A program made the translations under genes and the position numbers. From positions 112,295,138 to 112,359,137 of the forward strand of contig OV884014.1 of the NCBI GenBank assembly GCA_930367205.1: a DNA stretch of 64,000 nucleotides, given 5' to 3'. Below are positions 48,901-59,230 of this stretch, piece by piece. The notes under the pieces were generated by a model. The model worked only from the letters and a program-made list of their open reading frames with translations, was not told the DNA's origin and did not search any database. Each line of letters starts with the position of its first letter. The first letter of the stretch is position 1. Origin of the DNA: Acanthosoma haemorrhoidale. Taxonomy: Eukaryota > Arthropoda > Insecta > Hemiptera > Acanthosomatidae.

Positions 48901-51900
48901 TTACATAATATAATGAAAGGATACCAAAAATACTTAATATTTAATTCAGAAACAGCTGATTTTTATCTTAATTTAGGATAAAATACTACTCAAAACAGCT
49001 GATTACCGAACATGTTTATAAAGGGTGTCCCAGAATTAACGCAAGATTTGAATTTTCCACCGTTTGTGCAGTAAAGTGCTGGCAACCCTAAAAAAAAAAA
49101 CAATTTGACAGCTGACAGTTTAGGGTTAGTAAAAATGGAGCGTTACACGATAGAACAACGTGTCTTTATTGTTGAACATTATCTCAAAAATAATAAAAGT
49201 TTGGCGGCCGCAGTTTGGAAATTTCATACAAAATATGGTCGGAATAGTGTTTTGACTCCATCAACTGTGAAGAGATTAATTGAAAAATTTAGGGAGACTG
49301 GATCAGTTGGAGACACTAAACACACCGGTCGTCCAAAAACAAGCCGTTCAAATGTCAATATCGAAGCAATGGCTGAGAGTGTTGTTGAAATCCAAGAACA
49401 TCAATTTGGTGTCGTAAATACAGTTCTTTGTGCCGAAATTGAATGATATTGATGTGGCCAATATGTGGTTTCAACAAGATGGTGCCACATGCCATACAGC
49501 CCATGAGACATTTGCAGGTCGTGTACTCTCTCGTTTCGGTGATCAGAATTGGCCCCCTAGATCGTGTGATTTAACACCTTTAAATTTCTTTTTATGGGGT
49601 TATTTGAAGTCAAAGGTGTATGTCAACAAGCTCACATACACCCGTGCGTTAAAAGAAGAAATTCAGCGCTGCATCAACGAAATTCAACCACATTTATGCC
49701 AAATGGTCATGGAAAATTTCGACAAAAAAGTGCGTATGTGCTAGCAAAGTCGTGGAGGCCATTTGCCCGATGTGTTATTGCATAAATAACCCTATCCTAT
49801 TTACTTTATAATTCAATAAAAAAATACTAAAAACTGTGTTTTCTATTTAAATCAAATCTTGCGTTAATTCTGGGACAGTCTATATATGTGCTTTACTCAA
49901 AATATTTTCTGGGCATAAACTATACCGAGGCGCCGTCTTAAGATAATACAGATGCATGATGTATCCTGGTTGTTTTCTAAAACAAGATGTCTATTTTCGA
50001 TTCAAAGACATTCCAACACTTTTAGTACTATTTGCACAAGACCACTTAGTGGAGAGTGATGCAATGTGTTTACTGACACCTAGCTCGATAGAGCGGTGAA
50101 TCAAGGACATCGGCATTCTTAACCCTGACTGTAAGACTGACAGAGTACCCTGAAATAAAACTGAACGTATTGAGGGATTTTAACTGTTAAAGTTTCAGTA
50201 TATTTATAACCTATAGCTATGATTAGGCCCAAGACCGATGAGAGAGGCTTTACGTTTAAATATGTACGAAAAATATCTGGAATATTTTAAAGGTTTACTT
50301 GACAATACTTAGGGGAGCACAGTGTATGTTTTGGTAAAGATACAGTGGTGGAAATTAATCGTCGTTGGACCTTTTAAGGTCGATTTAAACCAACAACGCG
50401 TTACTCATTGTCTCAAGCCTGGGTTTACATGACTCGTGTTTTGGCAAATCCTAAGTGGCCCCTTCTCATTAATACGCCATTGCTGGATGTTCCTTCGTCA
50501 GTATAGCGTTGTTCCAAATCGAGAAGTGACGAGAAAGTAGTCCCAGTTCTTCCAAAACTTTATTATTCCACTCTGTCGAGTCGTCATGAAGGGGGGTGTC
50601 TAGTTACCCTAGCCCTAACGACGAAGTGAGGGTTGATTAGGCTATGACCTGGACAATCGTTTCATGACGGTCTTACTATCTGACTCCATATTTGAAAGGC
50701 ATGTGCCCCGACAATGCAGTATGTTCAAGAGAAGAGGTATAGGGTGGGTAGTGTAGGTAGTTTATGTGGTCTTGGAATGACCACGAATTCACACTCGGTA
50801 TCTGAGGGTAGGCGTAATCCGTTCGGATCCCAAAAGCGAGTGTGAACCGGAGAGAGGCAGACTGGATTACCGCAGGAGGTCTGATAGGAAAATTTGCAGG
50901 GTCATGGCAACCGTCGTCCGTGAGGGAGAGGTCTCTCCCAAGGAGGTGCTAGTTTTAGCGAGGCGAAGGCAGAGAATCCCACTAGGAGAGTGTGGGGTCT
51001 GACAAGGCCGGACTAAAACATAGCGAGGTCAGGAAGAGAGGTGCAGAGGTTTTCATAAATGAGAAGGCCAAGTCTTGAACATATGCAGACGCAAGTCATC
51101 AGGAGAATGAATTACAGGCCGAGATCTGCCCATATTTATAGTTAGTGGTGGGCCGTTAGCTCCAACCGTCTGCCTCGTTATTGTATCCAATGCCAGCTCA
51201 GTATGCGGTGACCCTTTGTTCGGCAGCCCTAGGCCTGGCCTGGGTCGCTACCTGATTCTGGGTAGAAGGTGAACCCTCCCAGTCCCTAACTAATTAACTT
51301 GCAGCTGCACTTTTTATTGTTTACAATGACTTATTTATGTTATTTACATTTGTTTAAATTAATTTACAATATATATAATAGAGTATAGGGTGATTTATCT
51401 TATGTAGTTAGCGGTCGCTACACACTATTGAAAATTCTACAGAATTAACAAGTTATGGGTTACGGGTGCACGAGCCCCATCTACCGATCAACAAGGCTTT
51501 GATGTCTGAAGCATTTAGCGACGCATGACCTGATCAAGCTGAAATACGATATTGACTGCAAACAACTTTAGGCGGATGTACTTGTCATTGTATTAGATCG
51601 CTAGTTGAATTACTGGCAGGTTAAAAGGATCTGGAAGGTGTGGCATGGTTCGCTGACCGAAGCCTACGGTGGTTCCGGCCTTGGGTTCGCTTCCGGTCTG
51701 ATCGGATGAGAAGATAGATCGGTGCACTATTCTGCGGAGCCTCTCGCCTTGCCGGAGCGTAATACTGACCCCTTAGACCTAGTGTTCTAATCACTTTTTA
51801 AGTAGAGGAATACAGACACAAGACCATTACCAGGGCGTGCTTCAAAGTTAGCGACTTCTTGTTTCTTCCATACATTCTTCAAACGGTGGTTTTTATCTTA

Positions 51901-54900
51901 AACGAAATTACAATTGCATATCCCTTCAGCTTATTTAAGATTATTGATGACAGAGAGCAGAACTATTGCAACTTATCAAAGTTCAAATAACCTGTTTTCA
52001 TTATTTTAACTTTTCTTAAATTGAATAGAAAACGAATGTTTTTTTTTTTTTTTTTTTTTTTTCCTTCTTCATAGCCCCTTTAAATTTACAGATAATTATA
52101 TATAATTATAGATCCTCAGGCGAATTTCGTTCCCATAAATATAAGTGGCAGACAGTCATAGTCAATGTACAAAATGTTCCCAAACTTTCACCAAAAAATA
52201 AATTAATCCTGCATAAATATGTAATATAATATTAATGTACATCCCTTTGTTAGTCAGTTCAGTCCAGTCACGTATAATGTGTATCATTATACTTGTTTAT
52301 TCCATTATATAATTTTTATAAAATAACAAAACCTGTATATAATGTAGCGACGCTACAGGAAATACAAAAATAATTTGTAAATAGATTCGCCTGAGGATCT
52401 ATAACTATCTGTAAATTTAAAGGGGTTATGAAAAAACAAAACAAAATGTACATCATAGAGCGTACCACTGGACCAGCATTAAAAATATCTGTGACAAATT
52501 AAATACTCCTTTCATTGAACCATACTTGTACTCTAGAACTGATTTTTATTTTTTTTTTGGCAATGGCCCTACTCCATAAAGGCACAAATTAATGACATAG
52601 GTAATTACTCTAAATTTGCATCCATAAGAAAAGTGAATATATTCTATTACTCCTTTATTGTGCTATAATTACAATCTGTCTTTTATAAGGCAATAAGTAA
52701 TAAGATAAACGCTCTCATTCATACCATATTTACAGTTCATCATTCACTCGCTCATTCATACAATATTTACAGACAGCCCAGAGACCTCCCAAATCCACAG
52801 GCGAAGAGAAAGCGGAGTCTTGGGAAGTCCCCCACGCTCCTCCGTCAGCCGCGTCACCGGATAGCAAGAGCCACAGACGCTCAGGACATAATTGGAGAAA
52901 CTGGCCATTGCCAGGACTCCCACTGTCACGCGTTTATAGCAGGTCACGAGGCCACTGCCGTTTCAGTCTCCGAGGAGGATTATAGGGATGAGTGGCGCAG
53001 TGCAATGACTGTGCTACAGGATTAGGGTGGTTGGAAAGGCTACTGTGGAATTTCATAAACTTGGAAGGGATGAGTTCTAGAATGTAGGGTATATTAAGAT
53101 CGTTATGAAGGGTTTTGTTGCTGACATAATAAGGGGCATTTACTATTGTTCTCAGGACTTTTGATTGAAAGGATTGGATACGCTTGATGTTCGACTTTTT
53201 TGCTGTCCCCCATAGCTCTATTCCGTATGTCCAGATTGGTTTAAGTATAACTTTGTAGATTAGTAGTTTATTTTCTATTGAGAGATGGGATGTCCTTTTA
53301 AGTAGTCTGTACAGTTGTCCAAAGCGTCTGTTTAGTCTCGTATGTGGGTTCCAGGTCAGTCGTTTGTCAAGATGGAAACCTAAGTACCGTACTGTCTCGG
53401 ATACAGGGAGAGGAATAGAATTAAAATAAACTAGTGGACAAGTCTTGCGACAAAGGGTGAAGGTAATGTGGGAGCATTTTGCTTCATTAACCTTGATCCG
53501 CCATTGATGATATTCTATTACAATTGTACAATATGTCAAACTGAAATTAATGGTTGCCTTACTTATTTCAATACATTGTTCTTTCTATTTATCATTCACA
53601 TTATATTTAAGTTCCCAGCATTAAAAATTTTGTTCTTAAACCGCTCATAAGTACAATAGTGAACATTGTATCGATAGTAAGGTACCAAACCATTGTACGT
53701 ATGTACTGTTTAAAAAAAAAAAGTAATGAACATTTTTTATTATTATTAAGCCATCAACTTGTTATAATGTTGTCTGAGAAAAACCATGATTGTGAATAAT
53801 AGATTAGGGCAATGAACGAAGTAGATTCGGTTTGTCTTCACACAAATTTCCTTCCACCAATCTTAGAACTAACATAACTAGTTAGGCTATAACTATACTT
53901 CACCGTTCACAGATTACCTATGTTTTGAAATATAAATTTGTTTAGTCAAAATCTGATTGAAAATCAGACCTATTCCATTCGTCCACGACTTTAATACACC
54001 TTCCTTGGTTTTGAATTTGGTCTGTTCCAGCTCACCATACTGCTCCTATCGACATAATCATCCTGGAACTTTTTTGTTCCTTCCACATTCAAATTTCATA
54101 TATCCTTACCATATTTAAATCTTACTTTTTTAATAATCTCCTCTTTATTGAGCCTTCCTATGTCTTGTTTATTTATTTATTTTGTTAAATGATATTTATT
54201 AGTTTTGCCTTTCTGTGCTATTTTTTTAAATCAGTGCATACTTAGAAGAAGTTTAAAACCTTCAGTAACAAATCATACTCTACCCAGGTTGCATGGATAC
54301 TAAACCTGAGCACTTGATAATGGCAGCGTGACTCCTGTAAGAACTTGTAAATTCAAATATGCGTGAGTGCAGACAACTTATTTTCGTTACAACACAAAAT
54401 TATTGTTATCATTAACAATTGCACATATTGACAACTTCTAATTTACAAAGGTGCGCTTGAGGTATGACTTTCATCAAACTCATACCAAATATAACTACCA
54501 TTTTATCATTTTGAGAGATTGATATGTTTCCTGTTAATTGATTTAGACGCAATTTTAATTCCTTGTCGCTATCATACCTTTATTAAATAATATTTATATT
54601 TAAAGGGAAGATGAACTATTTCAAAGGGCTCAAACATGATTTAGTGGCTATCATAAATAGTTCAAACGACTTGAAAGAAAGTCAAATTTTATTTAACTTT
54701 CGTAAATAGGACTGGGTGGTTTACAATAGAATAGACTGCCTGCATTGAATGGGAGTACATAAGAGCATAAAACGCCGAATACAAAACCAAAGAAACCCTT
54801 AATAATTCAACCTTGGATTGGCGTTAATATATAAAATAAAACTTTGTAGTTAAAATTAAATTGATTCTGTTTCAGGTTTTTATCAGCCCTGAGGACGTAA

Positions 54901-56156
54901 AATTGATAAAAGGAGCAACTTTTGGAGTACAAGATCCCGATATTGAAAGAGTCAGAAGGTAAATATTGCTCATTCGCTACGTTTTGTTTAGTTTCTATTT
55001 ACTTGGTTTTTTTTGGAACACTTTTTTTTTTCTATGGAATTAGAAATTAGCCCGATAAAATTGGTAGATTTTATATTTGCAACTATGCATGTGTATTTGA
55101 TTATTTCGTAGGTTTTTGAACTTAAGCGTTGTTTGTCTCTGTTGCGGACTGAACATCAAAGGGATTAAAGACAATCTCTTATTTAGATTGAATTAATTAA
55201 TGATAGTGAATATACAATAGTTATGATTATTGTTCTGTTGTAATGTTATATACCTGGCCAGTTAGAGCATTAGCATTTTATGAATTATTCAATAGATTGT
55301 TTTATTCGATTTAATGTATTGTTTTTTTATGGCCATTATCGTTGTCCTATATTTAATTTCAGTTCTATTTAAAATATATATGTTCATACATACGGTAAAA
55401 CCAAGTATGGTAAGTATATAGTGAACGTAAACCCTGCAGATGATATTTGAAAATAAAAATGCCTATTCGTTTATTTAATGTATAAATATAATTATATTCA
55501 TAATTCTTTAATAAAATATTTATTAATGTTGTTGACAAATAGTTTTACAAAGTAGTCTGATACTCTTTTCCGTAATTTTTTTTTTAAATTTTCATACAGT
55601 TACATTCAATAGGTCTAAATCTATATGATTTTCATCATGGTTTTACCTAAAGGTTGCCAATCCAGTGATAACGATTTATAGACTCTTTAATCATAATTGA
55701 TTATATTTAATGATTTTATCATTCAATGTCCAGAAGATGACTGATTATTTAAAATGTTGACCTATTAAGGTAAGACTGTTGACATATATCACAGAAAATT
55801 ATTTGTCTACACTCTTAGCACAAAATGACTCTTTTTGAGTATTAATCTTAAAATTTTGATTATTATGTTTTTCATCATTATAAATAACTGTTACATTTCA
55901 CTTTTCCAGTGCTCATTTAAACGATTTGGAAAACATTCCGATTTTCATGTCAGCAGCTTTCTCTTACCTCCTAACGAACCCGGATCCTTCCACTGCAACA
56001 ACACTTATGAAACTGTTCACTGCTGCTCGAGTCGTTCACACTATCGTTTATGCTGTCGTTGTCGTTCCTCAGCCCGCTAGGGCTATAGCTTTCTTTATTG
56101 GCTATGGAATCACCGGCTACATGGCTGTTACTGCCGTAATTAAGCTTCTAAAATAG
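42928..56156 (+). CDS. MGST1: Microsomal glutathione S-transferase 1-like, copy B (3 exons)
   Basis: Paralogue of the gene at 36025, with the same family and expected activity. Exons 42928-43065, 54876-54958 and 55910-56156 join to 155 residues. The start has a strong context (gtcaccATGG). Motifs are NPVFRTYVLCNSVLALKM in the first helix, VFISPEDVKLIKGA, DPDIERVRSAHLNDLENI, and VVVPQPARAIAFFIGYGITG. Intron positions and phases (0, 2) equal those of copy A. Intron 1 is 11.8 kb against 1.3 kb in copy A, grown by repeat insertion. The second Arg of the VRRAH signature is Ser here, set by the first base of exon 3 (T, not A), because the codon is split by the intron. Candidate AATAAA signals lie at 56239-56244 and 56322-56327. 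A ttcagtcctc initiator-like word lies 27 bases upstream of the ATG. Confidence 0.94.
43066..49020. other. MGST1 copy B intron 1, left part
   Basis: AT-rich intronic DNA. A 33-base repeat at 43603-43635 is the complement of 33711-33743. The open frames here are short and compositionally biased, and none resembles a known protein. Nothing else is recognised. Confidence 0.5.
49021..49881 (+). mobile_element. Internally deleted Tc1/mariner-superfamily element, copy 2
   Basis: Sister of 22218-23057: same terminal repeats (right end degraded to ...gggacagtct), TA at 49019-49020 and 49882-49883. The transposase is split into an N-terminal HTH frame (49105-49446) and a C-terminal DDE frame (49430-49744), with the centre missing. 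Both copies resume at the same point (acagttctttgtgcc), so they share an ancestral deletion. Copy 1 lacks about 25 bases more. Confidence 0.9.
49882..50573. other. Intronic DNA between mariner and LTR candidate
   Basis: No gene seen. A stretch around 50240-50268 (gagaggctttacgtttaaat) resembles the 33-base repeat at 33711-33743. Confidence 0.4.
50574..51422 (-). mobile_element. Solo LTR candidate
   Basis: An 849-bp block distinctly richer in GC than its surroundings. It starts tgtcga and ends tcgctaca, so both strands read TGT..CGA at their 5' ends with TG..CA termini. The flanks cactc (50569-50573) and cacta (51423-51427) match at four of five bases. The minus strand has a TATAAATA box at 51133-51140. 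No adjoining gag/pol was seen. This is inferred from termini only. The next ~400 bases (to about 51850) are also GC-rich, so the borders may be wrong. Confidence 0.4.
51423..52036. other. Intronic DNA right of the LTR candidate
   Basis: GC-rich to about 51850, without a coding frame, then AT-rich. It may belong to the same or another decayed element. Nothing is recognised. Confidence 0.35.
52037..52127 (-). mobile_element. Non-LTR retrotransposon tail (family B), minus copy
   Basis: T-rich run at 52040-52062 followed by the complement of the family B terminus (ccttcttcatagccccttta). Only the last ~65 bases of the element plus tail remain. Confidence 0.75.
52244..52444 (+). mobile_element. 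Non-LTR retrotransposon tail (family B), plus copy
   Basis: The last ~200 bases of the same subfamily as 33892-34579 (gcctgaggatctataa..., aaaggggttatgaaaaaa). It is flanked by a 10-bp direct repeat aatgtacatc at 52234-52243 and 52445-52454. Confidence 0.85.
52711..53530 (-). mobile_element. Jockey-clade non-LTR retrotransposon, 5' truncated
   Basis: The minus frame from ~53525 to 52934 encodes the RT C-terminal part without a stop: WRIKVNEAKCSHITFTLCRK, VRYLGFHLDKRLTWNPHTR, YKVILKPIWTYGIELWGTA, QSFQSKVLRTIVNAPYYVSN and LHNDLNIPYI, ending RRLKRQWPRDLL and a stop. A GC-richer 3' UTR follows and ends in a duplicated ctcattcata.catatttacag block near 52711-52775. Endonuclease and RT catalytic domains are absent. 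It lies antisense in MGST1 copy B intron 1. Confidence 0.88.
53531..54875. other. MGST1 copy B intron 1, right part
   Basis: AT-rich intronic DNA with no recognised element. It ends in a normal acceptor (ttctgtttcag) at exon 2. Confidence 0.5.
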
Positions 56157-56238
56157 AATTGTAGACTGGCTTCTTTATTTAATCAATATTTTTTTTTTTT
56201 AAATAGTATTATTATAGGTGTACTGATATTTATGTCTT

Positions 56239-56244
56239 AATAAA
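56239..56244 (+). other. Polyadenylation signal of MGST1-like copy B
   Basis: AATAAA 83 bases after the stop codon. A second hexamer is at 56322-56327. Confidence 0.55.
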
Positions 56245-56327
56245 TTAACGAATCGACAATAATTTAAATCTACCTATTATAATGCAATATAGATAAAACA
56301 ATTTTTATATGTTAAGGTGTCAATAAA

Positions 56328-57722
56328 ATTTATAAGAAAATATGATTTTTTACCAAGTATTCCCAACATTTAACTAAAGGTAATTCTTCCATATTTTGTT
56401 CTTAGTTAAGAGGTATCGATGGAGGAGTAGGCTAGGCGAATAGATTGCCCCCAAAATTCTAGAAAAAGAAATTTAAATACAAAGTAAAGTTAATTATATA
56501 ATTTTTGTAGGCCTTAATTGATTTTATGTAAAAGATTGAGTTTTGTATTATAAATATTGCTTACTAAGTATGACTGTTTAATAACAATTTTTTTTACAGT
56601 ATATTCCTCCAATAAACATTTCGAGCAACGCCTCGGCTTGGTTCTTTACCTACCCTTCTATGTTTACATACTTCAATAGACAATCACTATTCACTCTTCT
56701 AATTATAATAACTTACAATCAGACTTATTTTTAATTGAAAATTAAAAATCAATTACCTACTAATTAAATTATTAATTATGTATTATCAGACTTCAGGAAC
56801 CAATCAACCCAACTAATGCCTCAGTGCCTCCAGACCGGGCTTGTGTTCTTTCTTTCATATTGTTTTCTCTGAAAGCTTGAAGTCAAAACTTTGAAAACTG
56901 TTTGATGATAAAAGAATTATTTTTTGACAGTGTTTTTTTTTTTCAAACCGAAGTTGAATGCTTCGAAATAAAGTCAGATTAAAATTTTATCGAACTGAGG
57001 AAAGATGTAAACCTAATTGATCCTAATCTAACAGTGCTTTTAACCTCGGTTTAAATAGAAAAGAAGTTTCCTAGTTCAACCAACAGGCGGTTTTAATGAA
57101 TAATTAACTGTGTATTTTAAGCGGAAGTGGAAGACTTGGCCCAGAATCGAAATCGGGTTGTTCATGAAAAATAAGTAGATGGCCTAGTCCTACTAAACGT
57201 AAGGAATGAATGGATTATTTTTTAGGATATCTGTTTTTTTATTTGATGAAAGAAAAACGTTAAGAGTTTCATAGAATTTATTAATAGAGAATGTTTACGT
57301 ATACTCTGTATGTCTGTCCCAGAAAGAGATATGTTAAAAATAGTAAGAGAATTTTTATTAAGAAGAATATAACAGATTAAAAGAGTTATATATAAGTGTA
57401 ACATAAATAGTTTATACAATCATATATGAAGTTAGAAAGTTTCATCTTAAATAATAAAAATGATTGGTGAACCAGATATTAATAAGGAAAAAAATATAAG
57501 ATTTAATGCAAATTATGGTCTAATAGTTAATGAATGAATATAAAATGAACATATCTATATTTTTAATATAGTCGAGTTCTTTGTGGTATGGATCCCACAA
57601 TTTATTAATTATTACTATTATCAGCCGCAGACAAAATATATTGGCAGGGTCGCAATTTGAACCTGGGAAAAGGGGGAGGGGAAACTTGAGGTGAAATGTA
57701 TGTATGGCTATGTAATACCTTA
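56328..57722. other. Intergenic, nothing recognised
   Basis: AT-rich sequence with only short biased open frames on either strand. Confidence 0.45.
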
Positions 57723-57831
57723 CACAGGTGGTCTGACAAGTTTCCGACCACAACATGAAGATGATAATAAAATAAATAAAAGCTAGTGAAATAAAAGCTT
57801 TGTTAAGTCGAAACTTTTCAGACCACCCTCG
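57723..57831. mobile_element. 109-bp mariner-type MITE
   Basis: Terminal inverted repeats of ~25 bases (ggtggtctgacaagtttccg at the left, complement cgaaacttttcagaccaccc at the right) are flanked by TA at 57721-57722 and 57832-57833. The interior is AT-rich and noncoding. Confidence 0.8.
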
Positions 57832-57833
57832 TA

Positions 57834-59230
57834 TGTTGACCAGGCGTACTATCCACATCCAGAAAGCAATGGCCAGATAAAAATTATACTAATAGACTGG
57901 AAACTCTTTAAATAAATAAAAAAAATTTATTTATACATACATACAGACTATAACCTTTAAAATTGAAGCAATTTTTATGCATTTCCTACATATGATTCAT
58001 CATTTTTAATTAAATTTATTCCATAACTCTTCAAAACAGACAAGAAACTGGACATATTGGGAGATTATTTAAAAAAAAAAAAAAAAAAGAAAATGTTATT
58101 AGGTACATCAGATTATTTTTTTGTCACGCAAAACTTATAAAAACATATAAACCAGAAAGATAGAAGAGTTCGCCGAGATATCTTAAAAGGGTCTGGTTTG
58201 TTGTAAGATTGCATTAACATACAGCATTATAATTAATATATTAACATTGATAAATAACAGCACATCACAAAGGCCATTATTCTACTCTCTCATCGATAAC
58301 AGAAACAGCAATTGTCATGTTTTTGTTTTTTTTCAAACAGTAAATTACAAACATAAACAATGTCTTGCTTTCAGTTTTAAAAGGACGTGTTATTCCCCGT
58401 ATTTCTTGGCTTACAGAAGAAAACTTGAGCGTACAATAAATTACAATTAAAAACTATTTAACTGAGAGATTGTAACAATCATGGGTTATGATTGCTGTCA
58501 ATATTATGCCTGATTGAAGATTGATCAATACCAACAAATTCTTTTCAAAACATTAAATGAAATTAACAAATATTTTTATTGATCATCATTAAGTTCTGCA
58601 CATTTCCTTTATCAATGATAAATCTTTTACTTTAGGTCTGGTATTTCACCTACAGCTGTTTCATCATCTATTCATTTACAAATAGATCGGCTAAGAAAAT
58701 AATATTAAAAAATGAATTCTTTTTAATTTGTTTAATTACAAAACAAAAAAAGGGTTATGAATAGAACTAACTGACATAATATATAGAACAACACCTGTTA
58801 TGACCGCCCATGCCAGTATAAATTGTTTATTTGAATGCGTCTATAGTTCGGCAATAGTTACAAGCTTAGTGAGAAATGAATAAAATTATCGACAGATTAA
58901 TAACGGTACGATAATCATTCTTCAGAGAAAATTACATTAATGAGAAATAATTGTTTGTTACAAGTTAGTGAGTAAAATAAAGTTAATTGTTAAGTGATTA
59001 AAAGATTCGAAGTTATATAATTCACAAACTACAAGACGTTTATTTACATCGTACCTTATATTATTGCTAATATCTGTTTCAGCAATTGTTGCTATTTATT
59101 AAATTCAAACTGACAAACTGTTTCATATACATATATCACTGCATAAAGTATTTATGTTTTGAGTTATATCTAGATTTTATTTTAAATATCGTTAGGAACA
59201 AATAACACATCATGTGTCATAAACTTTATG
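57834..59230. other. Intergenic, includes an A18 tract
   Basis: An A-rich run at about 58072-58088 has no recognisable element in front of it. A minus-strand AATAAA at 59176-59181 would suit the small gene at 59231. Nothing else is seen. Confidence 0.45.

Noticed and set aside
57520..57858. 112-codon minus-strand frame
   Set aside because: It spans a MITE and AT-rich flanks; a chance frame.
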